Part shown: one piece after another, positions 9,279 through 17,313 of the stretch
How positions within the stretch are numbered: the first letter of the stretch is position 1
Layout of the letters: each line of letters starts with the position of its first letter
Assembly (NCBI RefSeq): GCF_002847505.1
Contig: NZ_MXAV01000033.1
Span: 1 to 64,000, forward strand
DNA: 64,000 nt
Reading direction: 5' to 3'
Source of the DNA: Acidithiobacillus marinus
GTDB lineage: Bacteria; Pseudomonadota; Gammaproteobacteria; Acidithiobacillales; Acidithiobacillaceae
The notes under the pieces: generated by a model
What the model was told of the DNA's origin: nothing
Seen by the model: only the letters and a program-made list of their open reading frames with translations
Database searches by the model: none
Program-made: the position numbers and the translations under genes

Positions 9279-10094
9279 ATGAATCGCTTTGAGCATTTTC
9301 GGGAGCTGCGCAAGGATCTTTCCACATTGTTGGGTGGCGTCGTCGAGGCCTTGGCCAGCCCGACTCTTTTGCAGCAGTCTCCCGAAGAACAGCGCAAAAA
9401 ACTGCGTTGCCTGATTAGCCGCCACCCATTTCTCGACTTATGTTATCTCCTGGATGCCCATGGGCGGCAGCTGGGCGATAATGTGGGTGCCTCTCGGCGG
9501 CGGGGGATAGCCCAGGATGGAGGCGATGGTGCCGATCGCAGTCATCGGCCCTATTATCGGCTTGCCCTGAACGCCTTGTCGCCAGTGCTGACCGAACCAT
9601 ATTTATCTTCAGCCAATGGTCACATTTGCGTCACGGCGGCGGTACCCATTCGCGATGAAAAGGGTCTGCTGTTGGGTATGCTGGTGGCAGACAGTGAGCT
9701 GGACAGAGCCTTGGCGCTTCTTGAAGAAGATGACATCCGACGTGGTTTCGAGCCCTATTTCAAGGCCATTTATACGCTTTTTTCGGGAGGCTTGTTGGCA
9801 GTGAGTGCGGCTTTGGGGTTTCACGCAATCGTGACCTTAAAGCAGGTCTGGTCAGCTATGGCGGCTCCGGGCGATTTTGCCGCGCCTTTCCAGGCGACAA
9901 TCCTGTTCACTCTGGCGCTGGCCGTTTTTGATCTGTCCAAAAGCATTTTTGAAGAGGAGGTGCTGTTGCGCAAGGATATCCGCCGCCATAGCACCACGCG
10001 TCGTACTTTGACGCGATTTATAGCAGCCATCCTGATTGCCGTATCTATCGAGGGTTTGATGCTGGTATTCAAATTCGCCCTGGACAGCATATAG
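9279..10094 (+). CDS. PDC/Cache-sensor membrane protein, apparently truncated at its C-terminus
   Basis: 271 residues from ATG 9279 (MNRFEHFRELRKDLSTLLGG); an in-frame start at 9216 is possible but has no better signal. A PDC/Cache-like sensor region (about residues 40-160, with RPYYRLAL and ICVTAAVPIRDEKGLLLGML) is followed by membrane helices near 170-195, 208-225 and 250-268. The protein stops abruptly after EGLMLVFKFALDSI. The same peptide EGLMLVFKFALD reappears at 17134 and there continues into a further hydrophobic helix, so I infer the original gene was split by the 10.08-17.13 kb island. No output domain is visible. Ligand unknown. Confidence 0.8.
   Translation: MNRFEHFRELRKDLSTLLGGVVEALASPTLLQQSPEEQRKKLRCLISRHPFLDLCYLLDAHGRQLGDNVGASRRRGIAQDGGDGADRSHRPYYRLALNALSPVLTEPYLSSANGHICVTAAVPIRDEKGLLLGMLVADSELDRALALLEEDDIRRGFEPYFKAIYTLFSGGLLAVSAALGFHAIVTLKQVWSAMAAPGDFAAPFQATILFTLALAVFDLSKSIFEEEVLLRKDIRRHSTTRRTLTRFIAAILIAVSIEGLMLVFKFALDSI
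10050..10081 (+). repeat. 32-bp direct repeat, left copy
   Basis: Identical over 32 bp to 17134-17165. It encodes EGLMLVFKFA in both copies and brackets the 7-kb island. Sequence beyond the repeat differs at once on both sides apart from synonymous changes in the next two codons (CTGGAC here, CTAGAT in the right copy). Confidence 0.95.
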
Positions 10095-10326
10095 CCGGTA
10101 CTGGAGTTGGCGTGAGGATGGTAGACATGGGATGGTGCCAGGATTCGCAAGCCAGCGAAAACCAGCTCCGCGGGGGTATCGATCAATCGAATGTGTGCCT
10201 GATGAGGATCATCTTCCATTCCACCCCTCCACCTACCAGAAATGCCCAAAGTTATTGGCTGCTTGCACCAAGCGGATACGTTCTCTACACTTTTCACGGT
10301 CCGCCAGAGAAGCCAGAAGGAGCCCC

Positions 10327-13300
10327 ATGCGCTCGGAACCGCAAAGCCTGCCCGATGATAGCCGTGAAATCCGGGTTTTTCTATCCTCGACCTTCAAGGA
10401 CATGGACGAGGAGCGCAACATCCTGATGCAGCGGGTCTTTCCCGAGCTGCGTCGGCTCTGCTCCGAGCGGGCCGTGGCCCTGACCGAGATCGACCTGCGC
10501 TGGGGGGTCACCGAGGAGGCCTCCAAAAATGGCCAGACCGTGGAAATCTGCTTGCAGGAAATCGACCACTGCCGCAAGTTCCCACCCTTTTTCATCGGTT
10601 TTCTGGGTGAGCGCTACGGCTGGGTTCCCCAGCACGGTGAATTGCAGGCCTACTGGGAGAAGCACTCCGACTCCCCCTATGCCCATCGCATCCAACAGGC
10701 CCTGGAGCAAGGCATCAGCGTCACCGAACTGGAAATGCGCTACGGCATCTGGGAAGGCGGCGTGGGCGTTGAGAATGCTTGGGTCTTCCTGCGCGCCCCC
10801 GACTTGACCCAGACGCTGGCCGACGGACATCCGCACGACGATTTTTACGACGATGGCGGCGGCAAGCTCCAGGCTTTCAAAGCGCAGTTACGTAAGCAGC
10901 CCGGTCTGCTGGCCGTCGATGGCTACAGCAGCGTCGAAGCCTTTGCCGACGCCGTCCAGGCGGCCTTGCTCCAGGCCATCGACCAGCGCTATCCCAAGGC
11001 GCAGACCCCATCAATCCAGCAGATATGCGACCGGGCCCACTGCGCCTATGCGCAGAGCCGCCTGCGCGCCTATGTGCCCGACCCGCAGATCGATCAGCGG
11101 ATCAAGACCAACCTCCAGGATCAGGCCAATGCCCCGGCAACGGCGCGCCGCCTGCATGTCAGCGGCGCTTCGGGGCTGGGCAAGAGCGCGCTGCTGGCGC
11201 ATACGGCACAAGCCCTACGCGAGCAAGGCTACTGGGTGCATGAACATTATGTGGGCGCCGATGGCGACCGGAGCCTGGCCGGCTGGCGCGAACGCCTGCG
11301 CGGGGCCTTGCCGGGTACTACTGAAACTGAAATACAGACACAAGACACACAGCAGCAAGACCCCTGGGCAGCCCTGGACCAAGCCCTGGAAAAAGCACAG
11401 AGCCAACTCCAACAACCCATGCTCCTGCTGCTCGACGCCCTGGATCAGTTGCACGAACCTGACAAGGCTCTGGTCATACTTGCCCAGCGTATCCTGCCGC
11501 CGCAGGTTTTCCTGCTGCACAGCGCCACGCCCGACCTGGTGCTTTCGCTGCCGGAACCGCAGCGGATTGAACTACAGCCTCTGGATGCCCAACGGCGGCA
11601 GGAAGCCATTACCCGTTTCCTGACGCAGACCTACCGCAAGTCGCTGGAAGAGCGGCAAGGTCAGCGCCTGAGTCAGGCCGAGGCCTGCGGCAATCCGCTC
11701 TTTCTGCGCCTGCTTCTGGAAGAACTGCGCCTGCACGCTCGTTTCGAGACCCTGGATCAGGAGATCGAGGCCCTGTTGGCCAGCGGCACGGTGGATCGGC
11801 TTTTCGCCCAGGTGCTTGCTGCCATGGATCGGGATTTCGCGGACAGCGGACACGCCCATCTGGCCCGGGAGCTGGTCACCTACCTGACCCTTTCCTATCG
11901 GGGTCTGCACAAGAATGATCTGGCCGTGCTGCTGGGTAGCAAGACGACCCGTCTGGCCGATGCCCAACTGATTCCCCTGCTGGCGCGTCTGGAGCCCTAT
12001 CTCTTGCAGGACGCCGGCCGCCTGCGCCTGCTGCATGCCGCCCTGCGCGAACCGCTGGAACAAGGCCTGAACGCCGATGAAGCGGCAACGCAGGACCTGC
12101 GTAGGCGGATGATGGTACGCCTCGACGGCGAGACCATCGACCAGCGCATCGAGCGCATCCACCAGGCTATCGAACTCGGCGACCAGACTCTGCTCCTGGG
12201 TGGAGCGGGGCTCGCCTCGCTGAAAGCAGCCGTCTCCCTGCAGAAGGAAACACCGGAGCTGCTCATCACCGCCCTGCGCCTCCTGGGCGGTGGTCAACAT
12301 CAGTTGCCGGAAGCGGTCACACAACTGGCCCAAGGCTGGGCCGGGCAAACAGAAGATGCCGAGGCTGCTGACGCAGCCAACAGTCTGGCATTTCTTTTCC
12401 ATAGCCAAGGGCTTTACGCCTTGGCTGAACCGCTCTACCAGCGCGCCCTCGCCATCAGCGAAAAAGTCCTCGGCCCCGAGCATCCCGACACCGCCGCCAG
12501 CCTCAACAACCTGGCCATGCTGTACGATGCCCAAGGCCGCCTGAACGAGGCCGAACCGCTCTACCAGCGCGCCCTGGCGATCTGGGAAAAAGTCCTCGGC
12601 CCCGAGTATCCCAATACCGCCACCAGCCTCAACAACCTGGCATCGCTGTACCAGGACCAAGGCCGCCTGAACGAGGCCGAACCGCTCTACCAGCGCGCCT
12701 TGGCCATCCGCGAAAGAGTCCTCGGCCCCGAGCATCCTGACACCGCCAGCAGCCTCAACAACCTGGCCTTGCTGTACAAGGCTCAGGGCCGCCTGAACGA
12801 GGCCGAACCGCTCTACCAGCGCGCCCTGGCGATCTGGGAAAAAGTCCTCGGCCCCGAGCATCCTGACACCGCCACCAGCCTCAACAACCTGGCATCGCTG
12901 TACAAAGCCCAAGGCCGCCTGAACGAGGCTGAACCGCTCTTGCAGCGCGCCCTGGCGATCTGGGAAAAAGTCCTCGGCCCCGAGCATCCCGACACCGCCG
13001 CCAGCCTCAACAGCCTGGCCGGGCTGTACCAGGACCAAGGCCGCCTGGACGAGGCTGAACCGCTCTACCAGCGCGCCCTGGCGATCTGCGAAAAAGTCTT
13101 TGGACCCGAGCATCCTGACACCGCCAGCAGCCTCAACAGCCTGGCCGGGCTGTACCAGGACCAAGGCCGCCTGGACGAGGCCGAGCCGCTCTACCAGCGC
13201 GCCCTCGCCATCCGTGAAAAAGTCTTTGGACCCGAGCATCCTGACACCGCCACCAGCCTCAACAACCTGGCATTGCTGTACCAGGACCAAGGCCGCCTGA

Positions 13301-14172
13301 ACGAGGCTGAACCACTCTACCAGCGCGACCTCGCCATCAGCGAAAAAGTCCTCGGCCCCGAGCATCCTGACACCGCCACCAGCCTCAACAACCTGGCTGC
13401 GCTGTACAAAGCCCAAGGCCGCTTGGCCGAGGCTGAACCACTCTACCAGCGCGCCCTGGCGATCCGCGAAAAAGTCCTCGGCCCCGAGCATCCTGACACC
13501 GCCACCAGCCTCAACAACCTGGCCATGCTGTACCAGGCCCAAGGCCGCCTGAACGAGGCTGAACCGCTCTACCAGCGCGCCCTGGCGATCTGGGAAAAAG
13601 TCCTCGGCCCCGAGCATCCCAATACCGCCAGCAGCCTCAACAACCTGGCATTGCTGTACCAGGTCCAAGGCCGCCTGAACGAGGCTGAACCACTCTACCA
13701 GCGCGCCCTGGCGATCTGGGAAAAAGTCCTCGGCCCCGAGCATCCCAATACCGCCACCAGCCTCAACAACCTGGCTGCGCTGTACGATGCCCAAGGCCGC
13801 CTGAACGAGGCCGAACCTCTCTTACAGCGATCCCTGGCTATCTCGGAAAAGGCCCTCGGCCCCGAGCATCCCAATACCGCCACCAGCCTCAACAACCTGG
13901 CTGCGCTGTACGATGCCCAAGGCCGCCTGAACGAGGCTGAACCGCTCTACCAGCGCGCCCTGGCCATCAGCGAAAAAGTCCTCGGCCCCGAGCATCCTGA
14001 CACCGCCACCAGCCTCAACAACCTGGCATTGCTGTATCTGTCCATGAAAAAAATCGACCAGGCCCTCCCCCTGCTGAAACGAGCGCGAGAAATTTTTGCT
14101 CTCTACCCGGAAACGGCGGCGCAAGCAGAGCAGGTACAGGCGTGGATTGAGCAAATTCGGCAGCAACAGTAG
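10327..14172 (+). CDS. DUF4062-STAND NTPase with 13 tandem TPR units
   Basis: 1281 residues from ATG 10327, chosen because AAGGAG lies 4-9 nt upstream; the open frame back to 10132 is not conserved-looking. An N-terminal DUF4062 domain (about 14-110: IRVFLSSTFKDMDEERN, FFIGFLGERYGWVP) of the Nephrocystin-3 type is followed by a NACHT/STAND-like NTPase with Walker A GASGLGKS (about 281-288) and Walker B LLLLDALDQL (about 366-375). The C-terminus has 13 TPR units of 42 residues (about 699-1244) of the form EAEPLYQRALAIxEKVLGPE. STAND proteins with such sensors act as signal-triggered switches, often in immunity. It is followed directly by the SLOG-SLATT gene, suggesting one operon. Function is inferred, not known. 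Confidence 0.88.
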   Translation: MRSEPQSLPDDSREIRVFLSSTFKDMDEERNILMQRVFPELRRLCSERAVALTEIDLRWGVTEEASKNGQTVEICLQEIDHCRKFPPFFIGFLGERYGWVPQHGELQAYWEKHSDSPYAHRIQQALEQGISVTELEMRYGIWEGGVGVENAWVFLRAPDLTQTLADGHPHDDFYDDGGGKLQAFKAQLRKQPGLLAVDGYSSVEAFADAVQAALLQAIDQRYPKAQTPSIQQICDRAHCAYAQSRLRAYVPDPQIDQRIKTNLQDQANAPATARRLHVSGASGLGKSALLAHTAQALREQGYWVHEHYVGADGDRSLAGWRERLRGALPGTTETEIQTQDTQQQDPWAALDQALEKAQSQLQQPMLLLLDALDQLHEPDKALVILAQRILPPQVFLLHSATPDLVLSLPEPQRIELQPLDAQRRQEAITRFLTQTYRKSLEERQGQRLSQAEACGNPLFLRLLLEELRLHARFETLDQEIEALLASGTVDRLFAQVLAAMDRDFADSGHAHLARELVTYLTLSYRGLHKNDLAVLLGSKTTRLADAQLIPLLARLEPYLLQDAGRLRLLHAALREPLEQGLNADEAATQDLRRRMMVRLDGETIDQRIERIHQAIELGDQTLLLGGAGLASLKAAVSLQKETPELLITALRLLGGGQHQLPEAVTQLAQGWAGQTEDAEAADAANSLAFLFHSQGLYALAEPLYQRALAISEKVLGPEHPDTAASLNNLAMLYDAQGRLNEAEPLYQRALAIWEKVLGPEYPNTATSLNNLASLYQDQGRLNEAEPLYQRALAIRERVLGPEHPDTASSLNNLALLYKAQGRLNEAEPLYQRALAIWEKVLGPEHPDTATSLNNLASLYKAQGRLNEAEPLLQRALAIWEKVLGPEHPDTAASLNSLAGLYQDQGRLDEAEPLYQRALAICEKVFGPEHPDTASSLNSLAGLYQDQGRLDEAEPLYQRALAIREKVFGPEHPDTATSLNNLALLYQDQGRLNEAEPLYQRDLAISEKVLGPEHPDTATSLNNLAALYKAQGRLAEAEPLYQRALAIREKVLGPEHPDTATSLNNLAMLYQAQGRLNEAEPLYQRALAIWEKVLGPEHPNTASSLNNLALLYQVQGRLNEAEPLYQRALAIWEKVLGPEHPNTATSLNNLAALYDAQGRLNEAEPLLQRSLAISEKALGPEHPNTATSLNNLAALYDAQGRLNEAEPLYQRALAISEKVLGPEHPDTATSLNNLALLYLSMKKIDQALPLLKRAREIFALYPETAAQAEQVQAWIEQIRQQQ
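12421..14058 (+). repeat. Tandem 126-bp repeats (13 TPR units)
   Basis: Thirteen consecutive 126-bp units, each encoding one 42-residue TPR-type repeat, are highly similar at the DNA level; long identical stretches such as GAACCGCTCTACCAGCGCGC recur. The variation is concentrated at a few residues (position after ALAI: S/W/R/C; LY-D/Q/K-A/D-QGR). This implies recent expansion or homogenisation and makes copy number prone to change and assembly error. Confidence 0.95.
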
Positions 14173-16014
14173 GTGTCTCTGGTGCAAAACGAGTCTTGCC
14201 AGAATGAGGAGTACACGCACCTCGGCCAACGCCGTTTCCTGAATGTCCTGGTTACCGGACACCGCATGAACCGCATGGGCGAGGCGCGGGATGGTGTTGC
14301 CAAGAAGGTGCAGGCCGCCCTGCGCGGCGTGCTGGACGTACTGAGCCAGAAAACCCTCCAACAGGGGCGCCAGTTTCGTCTCTTCAGCGGCAGCGCCGAC
14401 GGAACGGACGCCATGGCTTGGGCATGGTGGCGGGATAAGGCCCAATCACAGGATGAGCATGGTGCGTATTACTGCGTCAGCCCCACACCGCCGGACTGGC
14501 TCCAGGAGCTCCAGAAGCTCCAGAAGCTGTCCAGGGAGGGGGTTAGGAGCGGCATACTGGCGGTGGATTCCATAGCCCCAGCAGAAGGTGTCCACGGGCC
14601 TTGGCATGCCATCAGCGACGATTACAAGCTGCTCATGGCCGATCTGTTGGTCGCTGTCTGGGACGGCCAGCCGCCGCGGGGTTGCGAGGGTGGCACCGTG
14701 CGCCTGATCCACGAGGCTTTGCGCCGCCGGACCCCCGTGCTCTGGATTCGCGGCGACGCTGCCCATGTGGGTGACTTGATGAGCGAGCGCCAAGATCCGA
14801 TGGACACTGTTCTGCTGGACATTTCCCCGGAGCAGATTCCGGAACACTTTCAGCTCTGCACTCTGGAGGCCGTAGTGGGGTTGGTCCAGCGCCTCTGCCA
14901 GCCAGCGGAAAAGGTCAGTGGCCCGATGGTTGAGGCCGACCCTGGGCAGCGCAAGACCTGGGCCGGTTTCTGGCATACGCTCTTTTTCCGCCTGCTTTCG
15001 CCCCTGTGGCGGATCAAGCCGATCCTGAGTCCGGTACGCGCCTGGCGTGGCCCTGATGCCCTGGTCCAGGGCAGCCGCCTGGGGAAGGCGTTCTGGCAGT
15101 CCTTCGACGGGCTGGATCGCGTGGCCACCCACTATGCTAACCTGCACCGCGACGCCGTGGTCTGGAGCCATTTGCTCTCCAGCCTGGCGGTCTTTGGCGC
15201 CGTGGCGGGTGCCATCGCTTTTCTGGCCGCGCCCGATTCGATCTGGGCGAGCTTTGAATTGCTGACTCTGCTGGGGGTGGGGGCCATCGTCTGGTTTGGA
15301 CAACCCAAAAAGCGCCACGCCGCCTGGCGGGATCGCTGGATGCTGGGCCGCCAGGCCGCCGAGGCCATGCGGGTCAGCGCGCTGCTCTATCCGCAGATGG
15401 CCAGTCTGCCGGCCCTGTATCGGCTCTCGGAACATGGCAAGGACATCGATCTTCAGGGTCAGGCCCGAATGCTCGCCATCCAGCGCCTGCGCGATGCCGA
15501 GCCACCCCAGGGAGAACAGGGGCAGCCCTATTTTCTGAAAACGCAGTTTTCCCCTTTGAAAAAAGCGCTGAAGGGGTTGCTGGACGACCAGATGAGTTAT
15601 CACCGCAAAACCGCCCAACGTTATGAAAGTACGCACCGTCGCTTGAAGTGGCTGACCAATGCGGTGTTTTTTCTGGCCTTGGGCACGGTCATCGTGCACT
15701 TGGCCGGCGTGCTGGATCATGTCCGTTGGATAGAAGAGCAAGACTGGTTGCTCTTTCTGACTGCCTACTTCCCGGCCCTGGCCGCTGCCCTGGAATCCAT
15801 CGCCATCGAGTTCGAACTGGGGCGTCTGGCCCACAACTCCGAAACCATGCAGAAAAAGCTCCAGGTGCATCGAGACCTGTTGGATAGCTGCCGCTCGGAG
15901 GCGGATTTCCTCACGCTGCGTCGCCTGGCCATCCGTACTGCGGAAACCCTCTATGCGGAACATGACGGCTGGGTCGGGCTCATGGACATCCATCAATTGG
16001 GGATTCCCGCGTGA
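14173..16014 (+). CDS. SLOG-like sensor fused to SLATT-like membrane domain
   Basis: 613 residues if GTG 14173, adjacent to the upstream TAG, is used; GTG 14182 is an alternative and the start is uncertain. The N-terminus has a Rossmann-like SLOG/LOG pattern: FLNVLVTGHRMNR (about 22-34), LFSGSADGTDAMAW (about 70-83) and ADLLVAVWDGQPPRGCEGGT (about 156-175), where the last resembles nucleotide-binding loops. Four hydrophobic helices follow near 330-352, 355-375, 492-515 and 525-547. The last pair and the flanking basic/helical segments resemble SLATT domains (SMODS and SLOG-associating 2TM effectors), predicted pore-formers in nucleotide-signalled defence. Domain calls rest on pattern recognition only. 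Confidence 0.72.
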   Translation: MSLVQNESCQNEEYTHLGQRRFLNVLVTGHRMNRMGEARDGVAKKVQAALRGVLDVLSQKTLQQGRQFRLFSGSADGTDAMAWAWWRDKAQSQDEHGAYYCVSPTPPDWLQELQKLQKLSREGVRSGILAVDSIAPAEGVHGPWHAISDDYKLLMADLLVAVWDGQPPRGCEGGTVRLIHEALRRRTPVLWIRGDAAHVGDLMSERQDPMDTVLLDISPEQIPEHFQLCTLEAVVGLVQRLCQPAEKVSGPMVEADPGQRKTWAGFWHTLFFRLLSPLWRIKPILSPVRAWRGPDALVQGSRLGKAFWQSFDGLDRVATHYANLHRDAVVWSHLLSSLAVFGAVAGAIAFLAAPDSIWASFELLTLLGVGAIVWFGQPKKRHAAWRDRWMLGRQAAEAMRVSALLYPQMASLPALYRLSEHGKDIDLQGQARMLAIQRLRDAEPPQGEQGQPYFLKTQFSPLKKALKGLLDDQMSYHRKTAQRYESTHRRLKWLTNAVFFLALGTVIVHLAGVLDHVRWIEEQDWLLFLTAYFPALAAALESIAIEFELGRLAHNSETMQKKLQVHRDLLDSCRSEADFLTLRRLAIRTAETLYAEHDGWVGLMDIHQLGIPA

Positions 16015-16024
16015 GGAAACGGCC

Positions 16025-16477
16025 ATGACGGAGCTGTTCTCCGACGATTTACGCCAGCTTTCCGGGGCGTTTCAGGCCCGCAAAAGGCCCCTTTCCGTGC
16101 AGGTGGAATTTGCCGAAAACGACGGCTCCCTGCAGACCCGCGAAGGCCCCGTTACCTACCGCCGAGGCGACGCCATTCTCACCGGCGTCGAAGGCGAGCG
16201 CTGGCCCGTTTCCCGCAAACGCTTCGAGGCGACCTACCAGCCCAGCGAAACCTCGGGGGTGTACAGCAAAAAGCCCGCTATCGTTTGGGCCTATGTTGCG
16301 CCCAGCCCCTTGGACGTTGCGCTTCCCGATGACCGGGGACACCTGCACGCCGCGCCGGGAGACGTGATCGTGCAATACGCCCCCGGCGACCAGGCCGTAG
16401 TGGGTGCCAGTATCTTTGCGCAGACCTACGAACGGCTGCCTGAAAATACCGGAGCTACGGGCGAGCCCCCCGCTTGA
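16025..16477 (+). CDS. Small PGDYG-like protein of the STAND/SLOG cluster
   Basis: 150 residues from ATG 16025 (MTELFSDDLRQLSGAFQARK), with GAGGAAA 6 nt upstream and only 10 bp after the previous stop, so probably the third gene of the operon. It has two similar beta-rich segments, TYRRGDAILTGVEGERWPVS (about 40-59) and HLHAAPGDVIVQYAPGD (about 106-122), with RFEATYQP and IFAQTYERLP after them. The motif GDxxxxG...WPVxxxxFxxxY is typical of PGDYG-domain proteins, which are found beside SLOG-type genes. No catalytic residues or signal peptide are evident. Role unknown; possibly a regulator or target sensor of the system. Confidence 0.65.
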   Translation: MTELFSDDLRQLSGAFQARKRPLSVQVEFAENDGSLQTREGPVTYRRGDAILTGVEGERWPVSRKRFEATYQPSETSGVYSKKPAIVWAYVAPSPLDVALPDDRGHLHAAPGDVIVQYAPGDQAVVGASIFAQTYERLPENTGATGEPPA

Positions 16478-16507
16478 TTGGGATAGCTGGTTGGGTGCGG
16501 CCGCAAA

Positions 16508-16800
16508 TTACTGGTAGAGAGCGTCGAGATCTACGCCCAGGTCCCTGCCCAGCGCCATATCCCGCAAAACCTGCGCCCACCAGGGCAAGGGGTCCACACT
16601 CTGCCAGACAAGAGTGCCTTTTTCGACTTCCAGGAGCAGGGGCGGCTGGTAGTCGGGCTGCGCCTTCAGGTCCACGCTGGCGCGGTTGTCATGGACCCGC
16701 AGGCGCCGCGCCAGATGCGCGACCAGCGCCGTATGGGCAAAACCGATGAAGAGGTTGCGGGCAATCTGTTGCTCGGGAATCTCCAGTCGCTCAGAGTTCC
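16508..16800 (-). pseudogene. 3' remnant of an unknown gene cut by the IS3-family element
   Basis: Immediately outside the terminal repeat of the IS remnant an open minus-strand frame begins RNSERLEIPEQQIARNLF and ends GRDLGVDLDALYQ, about 97 residues. The only upstream start codon (16843) lies inside the IS, so the native 5' end is missing. I do not recognise the family. A short hydrophobic segment FIGFAHTALVAHLA and an LLLEVEKGTLVWQSVDPLPW block are the notable parts. It could still be expressed from the IS start as a hybrid of 111 residues. Confidence 0.5.
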
Positions 16801-17133
16801 TGAACCGCCCCGGGTTCAGTGGAGGGTAATTTTTGTACTTCAAGCGGCCTTGGTGGGCTGCTCCACGAGCTGCGCATAATAGTTTGCCTCAGCTTCTGCG
16901 GGAGGGATATAGCCCAGAGGACCGAAGAGACGCTGATGGTTATACCAATGCACCCATTCCAGGGTGGCGATCTCTACAGCTGACCGGTTTTTCCAGGGAC
17001 CCAGATGATGAATCACCTCGGCTTTGTACAATCCATTGATGGTCTCTGCCAAGGCATTATCGTAACTGTCCCCGGTGCTGCCGACAGAAGCAGCCACACC
17101 GGCATCGGCCAGGCGCTCCGTATAACGTATGCT
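16801..17133 (-). mobile_element. Truncated IS3-family insertion sequence
   Basis: The segment begins with a typical terminal repeat TGAACCGCCCCGGGTT and encodes, on the minus strand (stop at 16840), the C-terminal part of an IS3-type OrfB transposase: SIRYTERLADAG, GDSYDNALAETINGLYK (including the last catalytic Glu) and WVHWYNHQRLFGPLGYIPP. The first two thirds of OrfB, all of OrfA and the other terminal repeat are missing. The break at 17133/17134 coincides exactly with the right copy of the 32-bp repeat. Confidence 0.9.
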
Positions 17134-17165
17134 GAGGGTTTGATGCTGGTATTCAAATTCGCCCT
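17134..17165 (+). repeat. 32-bp direct repeat, right copy
   Basis: Exact copy of 10050-10081. It begins where the IS3-family transposase sequence breaks off and runs into the C-terminal remnant of the PDC-sensor protein. Confidence 0.95.
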
Positions 17166-17313
17166 AGATGCACCGCAGAACCTCTGGTTGGCGGTATTGC
17201 TGTTGGTAGCTGCCGCCATGTTGCTGGTCTCTCTGGGTTTGTATGTGTATTTGGGGGGGCAAGCAGAAGTGCTGCTATCACGGCATCGTGATCAGCGCCA
17301 CGATGCCGGCTAG
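17134..17313 (+). pseudogene. C-terminal fragment of the split PDC-sensor membrane protein
   Basis: The frame reads EGLMLVFKFALDAPQNLWLA and then a hydrophobic helix (VLLLVAAAMLLVSLGLYVYL) and a short charged tail ending RHDAG. It lacks any sensible start. Joined to the end of the gene at 9279-10094 through the shared 32 bp it would rebuild a protein of about 315 residues with one more membrane helix. It overlaps the 3' end of the transglutaminase gene on the other strand by 4 bp. Confidence 0.75.

Larger units (their letters stand above)
10082..17133. other. Inserted GC-rich island interrupting the PDC-sensor gene
   Basis: This roughly 7.05-kb segment lies between two copies of a 32-bp direct repeat and separates the two parts of one membrane-protein gene. 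It carries a DUF4062-STAND-TPR gene, a SLOG-SLATT-like gene, a PGDYG-like gene, a broken gene and a truncated IS3-family element. It is visibly richer in G+C than the flanking genes. No integrase is present, so the mode of entry is unclear. The 230 bp at its left end (10095-10326) contain no gene I can support other than the leader of the STAND gene. Confidence 0.7.

Noticed and set aside
10132-10326. Upstream extension of the STAND gene to ATG 10132
   Set aside because: No ribosome-binding site and no domain-like sequence; ATG 10327 has AAGGAG and begins right before DUF4062.
11572-13794. Long minus-strand open frame of 740 codons opposite the TPR gene
   Set aside because: It is a shadow created by the repetitive, GC-rich TPR codons; the plus strand has recognisable domains, start signal and operon context.
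12421-14058. Tandem repeats as a possible CRISPR or minisatellite
   Set aside because: Units are contiguous, 126 bp and in frame, encoding TPR motifs; there are no unique spacers.
14446-16026. Long minus-strand open frame opposite the SLOG-SLATT gene
   Set aside because: Low-complexity composition and no recognisable motif; the plus frame is continuous with the operon.
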